NCBI RefSeq assembly: GCF_003289965.1
Contig: NZ_QMBQ01000005.1
Location: 248,001-312,000, forward strand
Origin: Mesorhizobium atlanticum
GTDB lineage: Bacteria > Pseudomonadota > Alphaproteobacteria > Rhizobiales > Rhizobiaceae
DNA: 64,000 bases
Direction of reading: 5' to 3'
A program made the position numbers and the translations under genes. Positions within the stretch are counted from its first letter, which is position 1; each line of letters begins with the position of its first letter. Positions 49,955 to 58,254 of this stretch are shown one piece after another. The notes below the pieces were generated by a model. It was not told the origin of the DNA. It searched no databases and saw only the letters and a program-made list of their open reading frames with translations.

Positions 49955-51453
49955 GGTCGCACATACTCCTGATAGGCGAGCGACAGGATGCGCTCCTGGT
50001 CGAATTCGGCGCGCGGCACCTCGCCGACGATCCTGTTCTTGGAAAAGACGATGATGCGGTGGCACATGCCCATGAGTTCGGGCAGGTCGGACGAGACCAT
50101 GATGATGCCCTTCTGTTGCGCCGCCAGCATCCAGAGCAGCTGGTAGATCTCGCGCCGCGCGCCGATATCGACGCCGCGCGTCGGCTCGTCGAGGATGAGC
50201 GTCGAGGTGCCGCGGAACAGCCACTTGGCCAGCACCACCTTCTGCTGGTTGCCGCCGGAAAGATTGCGCACCGCCTGCTCGATCGAGCTTGCCTTGACGC
50301 GCAGCTGGCCGACGAGATCGTTGGCCGCCGCCGCCTCGGCCCGGCGGTTGAGCAGCCCGTTGCGCGAGACTTTGCTCAGGTCGGTGATGGTGATGTTCTT
50401 GTCGACGGCCAGGTCGAGCAGCAGGCCCTGACCTTTGCGGTCCTCGGTAAGCAGGCTCAAGCCATGCCGCACCGCGTCCTTGGGGGCGGCGATCGCCACC
50501 GGTTTGCCGTCGATCTCGATCACGCCGTCGAGTTTGGGATCGGCGCCGAACAGCACCCGCATCGCTTCGGTGCGGCCGCTGCCGACCAGGCCCGCAACGC
50601 CGAGGATCTCGCCATGACGGACGTCGAAGGAAATGGCGGGCGTCGCGGCATTGCGCTTCAGATTGGCGACGCTGAGCGCGACCTTGCCCGGCACGATCGT
50701 GTCGTCGAAGCTGTACTCGTCGGCAATGTCGCGGCCGATCATCATGCGCACCAGGTCGGGCACGGTGAGGCCGTGGAGGTCGCGCGTCGCGACCAGCCTG
50801 CCGTTGCGCAGCACCGTCACCCGCTCGCCGATGTCGAACACCTCGTGCAGCCGGTGCGAGATGTAGATGATGGTGACGCCCCGGGCTTTCAGCCGCTTGA
50901 TGATGGAAAACAACCGTTCGATCTCCGGCGGCGTCAGCGTCGCCGTCGGCTCGTCCAGCACCAGAAGCTTCGAGTCGTAGCTCAGCGCCTTGGCGATTTC
51001 GACCAGCTGCATCTGCGCGACGCCGAGCGCCTCGACCCGCGTCCTCGGATCGACATCGAGGCCGACTTCCTTCAGCAACGTAACGGCGCGGCTGTTCAGC
51101 GCCTTGCGGTCGACGATGCCGAAGGCGCGTCGCGGCAGGTTTTCCAGCATCAGATTCTCGGCGATGCTGAGATAAGGCAGAAGATTTAATTCCTGATGCA
51201 CGATGCGGATGCCGCTCTGCTGCGCGTCGTGCGGCGATTTCGGCTGGTAGGCCGCGCCGTTGAAGGCGATGGTGCCGGTGTCCGGTTCGTAGATCCCGGC
51301 GAGCAGCTTGATCAGCGTCGACTTGCCGGCGCCGTTCTCGCCGAGCACGATATGGGTTTCGCCGCGCGCGATCGACAGCGAGACGTCGCTCAGCGCCACG
51401 ACGCCCGGAAAAACCTTTCCGACCCCTTCAAGGGAAAGAATCACATCGTTCAT
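49951..51453 (-). CDS. sugar ABC transporter ATP-binding protein (CUT2)
   Basis: 500 residues with two ABC domains in tandem, as in RbsA/XylG. The first has Walker A 'LGENGAGKSTLIKLLAG' and 'LVLDEPTATLTPPEI'. The second has a degenerate Walker A ('GLVGSGRTEAMRVLFG'), signature 'NLSGGNQQKVVLAKWL' and 'TLILDEPTRGVDIGARREIY'. The start at 51453 is the family N-terminus (MNDVILSLEGVGKVF). It is separated from the binding-protein gene by strong hairpins. Confidence 0.95.
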   Translation of the reverse strand: MNDVILSLEGVGKVFPGVVALSDVSLSIARGETHIVLGENGAGKSTLIKLLAGIYEPDTGTIAFNGAAYQPKSPHDAQQSGIRIVHQELNLLPYLSIAENLMLENLPRRAFGIVDRKALNSRAVTLLKEVGLDVDPRTRVEALGVAQMQLVEIAKALSYDSKLLVLDEPTATLTPPEIERLFSIIKRLKARGVTIIYISHRLHEVFDIGERVTVLRNGRLVATRDLHGLTVPDLVRMMIGRDIADEYSFDDTIVPGKVALSVANLKRNAATPAISFDVRHGEILGVAGLVGSGRTEAMRVLFGADPKLDGVIEIDGKPVAIAAPKDAVRHGLSLLTEDRKGQGLLLDLAVDKNITITDLSKVSRNGLLNRRAEAAAANDLVGQLRVKASSIEQAVRNLSGGNQQKVVLAKWLFRGTSTLILDEPTRGVDIGARREIYQLLWMLAAQQKGIIMVSSDLPELMGMCHRIIVFSKNRIVGEVPRAEFDQERILSLAYQEYVRP

Positions 51454-51476
51454 GCAGCAATCCTGAATGGCGCTCT

Positions 51477-51536
51477 GCCGCCGCAAGGCGGCGTTAACGC
51501 GCCGCCATCGCCGCCGGCAACTTGCCGGCGGCGATG
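51477..51536 (-). promoter_or_regulatory. tandem hairpins between binding-protein and ATPase genes
   Basis: GCCGCC-GCAA-GGCGGC (51477-51494 region, GNRA loop) and a 15-bp inverted repeat CATCGCCGCCGGCAA / TTGCCGGCGGCGATG (51506-51536). In sugar ABC operons such intercistronic stems stabilise the upstream binding-protein mRNA and lower downstream expression; that role here is an inference. Confidence 0.55.
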
Positions 51537-51589
51537 ATGAGACAAGCGAAAGGATGGCGCCAGAGGGAGTCCCGGCGCCCTTGCTCGCC

Positions 51590-52555
51590 TCAGGCCGTAA
51601 TCAGCTTGACGTCCGTCTTGACCCAGCCGGTGAACTTCTCGCCGGCGAGCTCGCGCAGGCCGTAGTCGATGCCCATGGCAGCCATCTGCGCGCCATACTG
51701 CTCGACGGTGGCGAGCATCTTGCCCTCCTTCAGCAACGGGCCGACGGCCGGGATGTTGTCGAAGCCGACCACCTTGATCTTGCCCGACTTGCCGGCGGCG
51801 TCGATCGCCTTGACGACGCCGAGCGCCATCGAATCGTTGGCCGCCATCACGCCCTGGATATCCGGATGCTGGGTGAGGAAGTTGGTCATCAGCGTGTTGG
51901 CTTCCTCGGTCTCCCAATGCGCCGTCTTGGAGTCGAGCAGCTTCAGCCCGTACTCCTTCACCGAATCATCAAAGCCGAGCTTGCGCTGCTTGGCGTTGTC
52001 GGCCTCAGGATTGCCCTCGAGGATGACCACCTTGCCGCCCTTGCCCAGCGCCTTGCCGAGCGCGTCGCCGGCGAGCTTGGCGCCGGCGCGGTTGTCCGGG
52101 CCGAAGAAGGCGAGGTCGATGCCGGCCTTCTTCTTGGCTTTCTCGTCGAGCGCGACGTCGATGTTGATGACCTTGATGCCGGCCTTCAGCGCCTTGGCGA
52201 TCGGCGTCACCATGGCCTTGGAGTCGGCCGGCGCCACGACGATGATGTTGTACTTCTGGGTGATGAAGTTCTCGATCGCGTCGACCTGGGCCGCGAAGTC
52301 GCGCTCGTCCTTCATGCCGACGGCGGCGAAATCGAACTTGTCCTTGTTCTTGGCCGCATACGCCTCGGCGCCGGCCTGCATCTGCTTGAAGAACTCGTTG
52401 GCCAGCGACTTCATCACCAGGCCGACCTTCGGCTTGTCTGCCGCGAGAGCCGGGCCGAGCGGCAGAGCGAGCGCGCCGGCGGCGAGCGCGCTGGTCTTCA
52501 GGAACTGGCGCCGCGAGAACGGGACAAGCCCGTGCATGTTCGAAATCTTGCTCAT
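51590..52555 (-). CDS. sugar-binding protein of the ABC transporter, Tat-type signal
   Basis: 321-residue periplasmic-binding protein, ribose-binding (PBP type I) family. The N-terminus 'SRRQFLKTSALAAGALALPL' has an SRRxFLK twin-arginine motif and cleavage after 'GPALAA', unusual because most sugar-binding proteins use Sec. 'KVGLVMKSLANEFFKQMQAG', 'DSKAMVTPIAKALKAGIKVI', 'GVMAANDSMALGVVKAIDAA' and 'IKVVGFDNIPAVGPLLKEGK' are family blocks. The ligand is unknown. First gene of the operon; the operator lies just upstream. Confidence 0.93.
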   Translation of the reverse strand: MSKISNMHGLVPFSRRQFLKTSALAAGALALPLGPALAADKPKVGLVMKSLANEFFKQMQAGAEAYAAKNKDKFDFAAVGMKDERDFAAQVDAIENFITQKYNIIVVAPADSKAMVTPIAKALKAGIKVINIDVALDEKAKKKAGIDLAFFGPDNRAGAKLAGDALGKALGKGGKVVILEGNPEADNAKQRKLGFDDSVKEYGLKLLDSKTAHWETEEANTLMTNFLTQHPDIQGVMAANDSMALGVVKAIDAAGKSGKIKVVGFDNIPAVGPLLKEGKMLATVEQYGAQMAAMGIDYGLRELAGEKFTGWVKTDVKLITA

Positions 52556-52578
52556 TAGTCTCCTCCACTTGATTGAGC

Positions 52579-52604
52579 CGTAATCGGTTACGTAACCGAT
52601 TACG
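52579..52604. promoter_or_regulatory. LacI-type operator, perfect 26-bp palindrome
   Basis: Symmetric about 52591/52592; half-site CGTAATCGGTTAC and its exact complement. It contains the TAACCGATTA-type half-sites common to LacI-family operators and lies 24 bp before the binding-protein ATG, where it would overlap the promoter or first transcribed bases. Confidence 0.8.
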
Positions 52605-52634
52605 CGACAAAGTAGAGCCGGAATTTGCCGGGTG

Positions 52635-53501
52635 TCAATATCGGGCGGAGCCCCCGGCTGGAGGGTTGGCCGTATTCAGCCGCGTCTTCAACCACTTGGC
52701 CGAAAAGTCACTGAAGGCGCGCACGCGCGGATTGCCCTTGAGGTCCGGGTGGGAGAGCACCCACAGCTCCGAGGCGAGCTCTTCGACCGTTTCGCCGAGG
52801 CGCCGCAGCCGGCGCGCTGCACCCAGATAGTCCGGCAGCAGCGCCTTGCCCCAGCCGGCCTCGGCGGCGGCCGCCGCGGCCGTGAGGCTGTTGACCCTCA
52901 GGCGGATCTCGTCCTCTTCGACATTCGCCTTCAGCCATTGCGCCGCCGGCAGGGCGGACAGGGTCGCGTCGAAGCCGATCCATCCCTCCAGGGACGTATC
53001 GCTGGCAAAAACCGCATAGGAGAAACGCGCCACGCGCCGGCCGACAAGCGTTTCGGGCGGCGTCAGTGTCGGGCGGATGGCGACGTCGGCCTCGCGCCGG
53101 CCGAGATCGGCAAAACTGTTGTTGACCTCCAGCGACAGCGCGATGCCGGGATGGGCCTTGCCGAAGGATTTCAGGCAGGCGCAGGCGATATCGAGCAGCG
53201 TGTCCGCGGTCGTCACATTCAGCGGCCCGACCAACCGGTCGTCCTGCGCCGCCACGCGCCGCTCGACCTCGGCGAGGCGGTCGCGCAGCTCTTCGGCGGC
53301 CTCGAGGAAAGGCCCGGCCCTGCCGGTCGGCACCAGCGCGTCGCCGAGGCGCTCGAACAGCGCGCCGCCGGTGCGCTTCTCCAGTTCCCTGAGCTGCCGG
53401 TAGATCGTCGCGATATGCGTGCCGAGCCTTGCCTGCGCGCCGCGCACCCCGCCGGCCCCTGCGATCGCCGCCACCAGCCGCACGTCGTCATAATCGATCA
53501 T
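52635..53501 (-). CDS. LysR family transcriptional regulator
   Basis: 288 residues. HTH region 'YDDVRLVAAIAGAGGVRGAQ', 'ARLGTHIATIYRQLRELEKR' and 'LFERLGDALVPTGRAG', then an effector-binding domain ('PLNVTTADTLLDIACACLKS', 'IALSLEVNNSFADLGRREAD', 'RLRVNSLTAAAAAAEAGWGK'). ATG 53501 is chosen; ATG 53513 is equally possible. It diverges from azoR, 99 bp away, so it probably controls that operon. Confidence 0.9.
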   Translation of the reverse strand: MIDYDDVRLVAAIAGAGGVRGAQARLGTHIATIYRQLRELEKRTGGALFERLGDALVPTGRAGPFLEAAEELRDRLAEVERRVAAQDDRLVGPLNVTTADTLLDIACACLKSFGKAHPGIALSLEVNNSFADLGRREADVAIRPTLTPPETLVGRRVARFSYAVFASDTSLEGWIGFDATLSALPAAQWLKANVEEDEIRLRVNSLTAAAAAAEAGWGKALLPDYLGAARRLRRLGETVEELASELWVLSHPDLKGNPRVRAFSDFSAKWLKTRLNTANPPAGGSARY

Positions 53502-53599
53502 CTTCGCATCCATGCGAATGAGAGTAGCAGAATCGCTCAATGCGCTCGCAATGCCGCGAACATATATCGCGCTCCGGAAACGAACCAGCGGAGAAGGAC

Positions 53600-54244
53600 A
53601 TGAGCCGCATCCTGCACATCGAGGCCTCGCCGCGCGCCGACCGCTCCTGGTCGAGCAAGGCCGCCGGGAATTTCCTTACGCAGCTGAAGGAACACCTGAC
53701 CGAGCTCGAAATCGACCACTTCAACATCTGGACAGCGATCCTGCCGAGCTTCGACGGCGCGGCGATCGAGGCCAAATACGCAAAGCTTTCCGGCACGCCG
53801 CTGACCGATGCGCAGAGCCGGGCCTGGAAGCTGATCGGACACTACGTGGCAAGGCTCGACGCCGCCGACGCGATCCTGATCTCGACGCCGATGTGGAATC
53901 TCGGCGTTCCGTACAGGCTGAAGCATCTGTTCGACCTGGTGACGCAGCCGGGCCTCAGCTTTTCCTTCAACCCGGCCACCGGCTACACGCCGCTGCTCAG
54001 CGCCCGCCCCACTGCCGTGCTGATGGCAACCTCGGGCGACTTCACCGAAGGCCCGAGCTACGGCCGGACGGATCTGGCGACGCCTTATCTCAGCACCGCG
54101 CTGGCCTTCATCGGCCTGAAAGATGCGGCAATCGTCCATGTCTCGCCGACCATCGGCCAGCCGGAAGCGATGGAGGCCGGCGTCAGGCGGACGGAAGCCG
54201 AACTGCAGCGCCTTCCAGCAAGCTTCGCCGGGAGGCTCGCATGA
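53600..54244 (+). CDS. azoR: FMN-dependent NADH-azoreductase
   Basis: 214-residue flavodoxin-like quinone/azo reductase. 'RILHIEASPRADRSWSSKAA' (FMN phosphate loop), 'AILISTPMWNLGVPYRLKHL', 'FDLVTQPGLSFSFNPATGYT' and 'MATSGDFTEGPSYGRTDLAT' match AzoR. AGAAGGA precedes the ATG. Its stop overlaps the SMR gene start by 4 bp. Together with the divergent LysR it suggests a xenobiotic or quinone stress response. Confidence 0.93.
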   Translation: MSRILHIEASPRADRSWSSKAAGNFLTQLKEHLTELEIDHFNIWTAILPSFDGAAIEAKYAKLSGTPLTDAQSRAWKLIGHYVARLDAADAILISTPMWNLGVPYRLKHLFDLVTQPGLSFSFNPATGYTPLLSARPTAVLMATSGDFTEGPSYGRTDLATPYLSTALAFIGLKDAAIVHVSPTIGQPEAMEAGVRRTEAELQRLPASFAGRLA

Positions 54245-54567
54245 GCCAGTCCGTTGCATGGCTGCTGCTGATCATCTCCGGCATCACCGACGTCGCCTGG
54301 GCGCTCGCGACCAAGAAATCGGCCGGCTTCACCGAGCCGCTCTGGGCGGCGGTGTCATTTGTGCTCCTGGTCATCTTCATCGCGCTTCTGACCAAGGCGC
54401 TGACCGTCCTGCCGCTCGGCACCGCCTATGCGGTGTGGACCGGCATCGGCGCCGTCGGCTCGCTCATCGCCGGCATAGCGCTGTTCGGCGAAAGCACCGA
54501 CGCCGTGCGACTCACCTTTGCGGCGGTGACCATCCTTGGCGTGGTCGGGCTGAAGGTGAGTTCCTAG
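54241..54567 (+). CDS. SMR family efflux protein (SugE/Gdx-like)
   Basis: 108-residue four-helix protein of the small multidrug-resistance family. 'WLLLIISGITDVAWALATKK' (with membrane Asp in place of the usual Glu14 position), 'FIALLTKALTVLPLGTAYAV', 'WTGIGAVGSLIAGIALFGES' and 'FAAVTILGVVGLKVSS' are typical. GTAYAVWTGIG-type sequence points to SMR, where Gdx members export guanidinium. Coupled to azoR by ATGA. Confidence 0.9.
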   Translation: MSQSVAWLLLIISGITDVAWALATKKSAGFTEPLWAAVSFVLLVIFIALLTKALTVLPLGTAYAVWTGIGAVGSLIAGIALFGESTDAVRLTFAAVTILGVVGLKVSS

Positions 54568-54592
54568 GGAAGGCGCACCACGCCTTCCCTAG
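54564..54592. terminator. bidirectional hairpin between convergent genes
   Basis: Perfect 12-bp stem CTAGGGAAGGCG/CGCCTTCCCTAG with loop CACCA; it includes the SMR stop codon. No long U-tract. Likely ends both the SMR and the LLM transcripts. Confidence 0.65.
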
Positions 54593-54601
54593 CTTTGCGA
54601 G

Positions 54602-55621
54602 TTACCGCCACCCCAGCGCCGGCGCGACGTGCTTCAGGATCGACTCGATGACATGGGCATTGTAGTCGACGCCCAATTGGTTGGGCACGGTGAGCAGCAG
54701 CGTATCGGCCTCGGCGATCGCCTCGTCTTCCCTGAGCTGTTCCACCAGCTTGTCGGGCTCGGCGGCATAGGTGCGGCCGAACACGGCGCGCTTCTCGGGC
54801 TCGATATAGCCGAAATGGTCCTCGCCCTCGCTGCCGCCGAAATAGGCGCGGTCCATGTCGTTGACGAGGGCAAAAATGCTGCGGCTGACCGAGACGCGCG
54901 GCTCCCGCGCGTGGCCGGCTTCCTTCCAGGCGGCGCGGTAGGCTCTTATCTGCTTGGCCTGCTGGACATGCAGCGGCTCGCCGCTCTCGTCGAATTTCAG
55001 CGTCGAGCTCTGCAGGTTCATGCCGAGCTTGGCCGCCCACACGGCGGTGGCGTCAGTGGCCGCGCCCCACCAGATGCGGTCGCGCAGGCCGGCCGAAAAC
55101 GGCTCGAGTCTCAACAGGCCGGGCGGGTTGGGGAACATCGGCCGCGGGTTGGGCTGGGCGAAGCCTTCGCCGCGCAACAGGTCGAGGAAGATTTCGGCGT
55201 GGTTCCGCGCCATGTCGGCGTCGGTCTTGCCTTCTTGCGGCACGTAGCCGAAATAGCGCCAGCCATCGATCACCTGCTCGGGCGAGCCGCGGCTGATGCC
55301 CAGCTGCAAGCGCCCGCCGGCGATGAGGTCCGCAGCACCCGCGTCTTCGGCCATGTAGAGCGGATTCTCGTAGCGCATGTCGATGACGGCGGTGCCGAGC
55401 TCGATACGCTTGGTCTTGGCGCCGGCGGCGGCCAGCAGCGGAAACGGCGAGGCGAGCTGCCGGGCAAAATGGTGGACGCGAAAATAGGCGCCGTCGGCGC
55501 CAAGCTCCTCTGCCGCGACCGCGAGGTCGATCGACTGCAGCAGCGCGTCGGCGCCCGAGCGCGTGCCCGATTGCGGCGAGGGCGACCAATGCCCGAATGA
55601 CAGAAATCCGATCTTCTTCAT
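54602..55621 (-). CDS. LLM class flavin-dependent oxidoreductase
   Basis: 339-residue luciferase-like monooxygenase/reductase, FMN or F420-type TIM barrel. 'KKIGFLSFGHWSPSPQSGTR', 'LGADGAYFRVHHFARQLASP', 'RIELGTAVIDMRYENPLYMA', 'GGRLQLGISRGSPEQVIDGW' and 'QLREDEAIAEADTLLLTVPN' fit the family. The substrate is unknown. Start at 55621 matches the usual N-terminus; further upstream sequence is not homologous. Confidence 0.9.
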   Translation of the reverse strand: MKKIGFLSFGHWSPSPQSGTRSGADALLQSIDLAVAAEELGADGAYFRVHHFARQLASPFPLLAAAGAKTKRIELGTAVIDMRYENPLYMAEDAGAADLIAGGRLQLGISRGSPEQVIDGWRYFGYVPQEGKTDADMARNHAEIFLDLLRGEGFAQPNPRPMFPNPPGLLRLEPFSAGLRDRIWWGAATDATAVWAAKLGMNLQSSTLKFDESGEPLHVQQAKQIRAYRAAWKEAGHAREPRVSVSRSIFALVNDMDRAYFGGSEGEDHFGYIEPEKRAVFGRTYAAEPDKLVEQLREDEAIAEADTLLLTVPNQLGVDYNAHVIESILKHVAPALGWR

Positions 55622-55915
55622 GTGCTCCGTTCCTGCTGGAGCGGCCCATCGGCCGCTCAAATGCCTTGTTGCTCCCGCAGATAGCCAGGGCGGCGCCGCG
55701 ATACAACGGACACCGAACGGATACAGACCGTCAATGAGTTCTTCGAAATGTCCGGTCCCGCTCGCGTCAGAGCGCGATCAAACCATGGCGCATGTGGCGC
55801 ATATCGATGCCAGCGCGCCGACCGGCCCTGCGATCATCTCCGGCATTCTCGCCGCCGCCGGAGCGCTGTATCGTTCCCGCCAGTCGATGATTCCCCAGCA
55901 TTGGACGAAGCCTGC

Positions 55916-56671
55916 ATGCATGGCCTGACGCCCATATTTTCCACCGTGACGGCCTCTTTCCTGGCCTCCTTCGTCGAAGTGGTCGAAGCCTTCACCATCG
56001 TGCTTGCCGTCGGGCTGACGCGCGGCTGGCGCCCGGCGCTCTCCGGCGCTGCCCTGGCGCTCATCCTGCTTGCGGCGCTGGTGCTCATCTTCGGGCCGCT
56101 GCTGGCGCTCATCCCCATCGCCGTCCTGCAATTCGTGGTCGGCGTGCTCCTGATCCTGTTCGGGATGCGCTGGCTGAGGAAGGCGATCCTGCGCAGCGTC
56201 GGCGTGATCGCGCTGCATGACGAGGAGCAGGCCTTTTCCAAGGAGACGGAGGTGTTGCGGCGGCAGGCCGGCGACCGCCGCGCCGACTATCTGGCCGCTG
56301 TCGCGTCGTTCAAGGCGGTGCTGCTCGAGGGTGTCGAAGTGGTGTTCATCGTCATTGCCGTCGGCGCCGCGCATGGGCAGACGCTCTATGCCGGGCTTGG
56401 CGCGCTGGCGGCCTTCGTGCTGGTGATGCTGATCGGCCTTGCCGTGCACCGGCCGCTGGCGCGCGTGCCCGAGAATGCGCTCAAATTCGTCGTCGGGCTG
56501 ATGCTGACCAGCTTCGGCGTGTTCTGGACCGGCGAAGGCCTCGGCGCCGATTGGCCGGGCGCCGATCTCGCTCTGCTCGCCATCTTCGCCGTCATCGCCG
56601 CCGCATCCTTCGCCATCGTGCGCTGGCTGCGCGGCGCCTATCCGGCGCCCGCCAAGGGAGTTGCCCGATGA
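55916..56671 (+). CDS. COG4280-type membrane protein (GDT1/LysE-like topology)
   Basis: 251 residues, six or so membrane segments. Two matching acidic motifs, 'LASFVEVVEAFTIVLAVGLT' near the N-terminus and 'FKAVLLEGVEVVFIVIAVGA' near residue 130, make an inverted-repeat-like layout reminiscent of cation/Ca2+ exchangers of the GDT1/TerC group. No experimental role is known for COG4280. A 71-residue membrane protein is coupled at its 3' end. Confidence 0.75.
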   Translation: MHGLTPIFSTVTASFLASFVEVVEAFTIVLAVGLTRGWRPALSGAALALILLAALVLIFGPLLALIPIAVLQFVVGVLLILFGMRWLRKAILRSVGVIALHDEEQAFSKETEVLRRQAGDRRADYLAAVASFKAVLLEGVEVVFIVIAVGAAHGQTLYAGLGALAAFVLVMLIGLAVHRPLARVPENALKFVVGLMLTSFGVFWTGEGLGADWPGADLALLAIFAVIAAASFAIVRWLRGAYPAPAKGVAR

Positions 56672-56883
56672 CCGTCATCCGCCTCGTCTTGAAGGAACTC
56701 GTCGGCATGTTCGTCGACGACGGCAATCTTGCCCTGCTGGCGCTGATCCTGATCGCGCTCGTCACCGCCGCGGTGAAGGTCCTGGGGCTGCCGCCGCTCA
56801 TCGGCGGTTTCCTGCTCCTCGCCGGCTGCCTGGCGATTCTCCTCGAGAGCGCGCGCCGCGCCGCTCGCGACAAGGCGCGCTGA
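56668..56883 (+). CDS. small membrane protein coupled to the COG4280 gene
   Basis: 71 residues: a soluble start 'MTVIRLVLKELVGMFVDDGN', then two membrane helices ('LALLALILIALVTAAVKVLG', 'LIGGFLLLAGCLAILLES') and a basic tail 'ARRAARDKAR'. The start codon overlaps the upstream stop (ATGA), so it is likely made together with it and may be a partner subunit. Family not recognised. Confidence 0.75.
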   Translation: MTVIRLVLKELVGMFVDDGNLALLALILIALVTAAVKVLGLPPLIGGFLLLAGCLAILLESARRAARDKAR

Positions 56884-56892
56884 TTAGCGTTG

Positions 56893-57075
56893 AACCTCGT
56901 CATCCACGGGCGGAGCGACGCGAAGCGGAGCGCAGACCCGGAGGATCCATTCCGTGACCTTGGCCGTAGAGTGCACCGGAGCAGAATTCTGCACCGTGGC
57001 AACGCCTCGACGTAACGGAATGGATTCTATGGTCTGCGCGCGTCGCTTCGCTCCTTGCTCCGCCATAGAATGACG
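56893..57075. repeat. intergenic repeat, CGTCATCC/GAATTC type, copy 2
   Basis: Begins 'CGTCATCCACGGGCGGAGCG' and ends 'CATAGAATGACGAG'. It includes 'GCAGAATTCTGC' (palindrome), 'GGATCCATTCCGTGACCTTG' and the near-complement 'GTAACGGAATGGATTC'. Same design as 22700-22866; long inverted arms. Confidence 0.6.
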
Positions 57076-57154
57076 AGGTGATAGGCGTCTCGGCCAATCT
57101 CCAACCTATGTCGCCAGGCAGGCAACATAGCCGTCGGTCATCTGTACCGGAGAA

Positions 57155-57787
57155 CTAATAGACCGTGAAAAGCGTCGGCAGATGGCCGCTGAGGCGGGCA
57201 TACTCGACCGCCTCGATGACTGGAAACAGCGCCAGGAAATAGAGCCCGTCGCGGAACGTTCTCCTCAGCGCGCCGGTCGAGAACAGCCACTGGTCCTCGT
57301 CGCGGTAAAGCAGCGGGTTCGGCCAGAAGCGCGGCGTGCGTTGGGCATAGGCCGCATGGACGGCACCGAACTTGCCGGCGAGAAACTCGGCCTCCTTGCG
57401 CGCGGTGAACCGGAAGACGAGGAAGCTTGCCAGGCCGAGCATCGCGGCCGCCAGCACCGAGCCAAACATCAGCCCGATGCCGACCGCGCCGACCGTCGAG
57501 AAGAAATAGAGCGGGTTCTGGGTCATCGAGAACGGGCCGGAAACGACCAGCTGATCATTCTTCCTGCCGCCGACGAAGAGAATGCTCCACAAGCGGCCGA
57601 GGAAGCAGGTCAGCACCATCACAAAGCCGATTGTTTCCAGGGCTTCATGTCCGTTCGATCCTTCGGCCAGCGCCGGTCTGCTGAAGAGAAGCAGGATGAC
57701 GGCAAGCACGGCGGCCACCTGCACGACGATCAGGCGCTTGTGCTGGTCGAACGCTTTCGGCGCCGCCTTGAGGGACGTGTAGGCCAT
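57155..57787 (-). CDS. isoprenylcysteine carboxyl methyltransferase-like (PEMT/ICMT) membrane protein
   Basis: 210 residues, about five membrane helices. 'GRLWSILFVGGRKNDQLVVS', 'GPFSMTQNPLYFFSTVGAVG' (P-x-S-x-T-x-NPLY region typical of the ICMT/PEMT family), 'ARKEAEFLAGKFGAVHAAYA' and 'QRTPRFWPNP' are seen. Substrate not known; in rhizobia such proteins may methylate phospholipids or act on other lipids. Start at 57787 chosen over GTG 57796. Confidence 0.85.
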   Translation of the reverse strand: MAYTSLKAAPKAFDQHKRLIVVQVAAVLAVILLLFSRPALAEGSNGHEALETIGFVMVLTCFLGRLWSILFVGGRKNDQLVVSGPFSMTQNPLYFFSTVGAVGIGLMFGSVLAAAMLGLASFLVFRFTARKEAEFLAGKFGAVHAAYAQRTPRFWPNPLLYRDEDQWLFSTGALRRTFRDGLYFLALFPVIEAVEYARLSGHLPTLFTVY

Positions 57788-57996
57788 TCTTCTCACCGCT
57801 CCGGCGCCGGACGGGCGCCAGGCTTTCTCTAGCTCTTCCGCCGGGCGATGACGAGACCCGGCGAATGTTTTTGGCCGACCTTACGAATTTGTAAGGACGC
57901 GGACAGGCTGCGGTGAATTCGCCTGCCTAAACCTGACGACGGCCGCACCGATTTTGAAGCGGCTCGAACAGGCGCCTCCAACGTCAGGATAAAATC

Positions 57997-58254
57997 ATGA
58001 ACAAATTTGCCCTTGTTTTCGCCTTTTCCGCCATCGCGACCATCGCTCCCCTGGCTTCTGCCATTGCCGCCCCGACGCCTTGCGAGACGGCGCTGAAGGA
58101 CCTGCGCGCCGCCGAAGCCACGGCGAAGCCCAGCGACGCCGACAAGAACAAGGTTTCCGAACTGGAGACGAAGGGCATCGAGCGCTGCAACGCCGACGAC
58201 GACAAGCGCGCCGACGACTTCTTTGCCCAGGCCATGAAGGTTCTCGGCAAATGA
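57997..58254 (+). CDS. small exported hypothetical protein
   Basis: 85 residues. Signal peptide MNKFALVFAFSAIATIAPLA(SAIAA) then a short helical protein with two Cys ('TPCETALKDLRAAEATAKPS', 'ELETKGIERCNADDDKRADD', 'FFAQAMKVLGK'). Probably a periplasmic helical hairpin closed by a disulfide. AGGAT lies 6 bases upstream. Its last bases overlap the start of the DUF347 membrane gene, so they are coupled. Confidence 0.75.
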   Translation: MNKFALVFAFSAIATIAPLASAIAAPTPCETALKDLRAAEATAKPSDADKNKVSELETKGIERCNADDDKRADDFFAQAMKVLGK

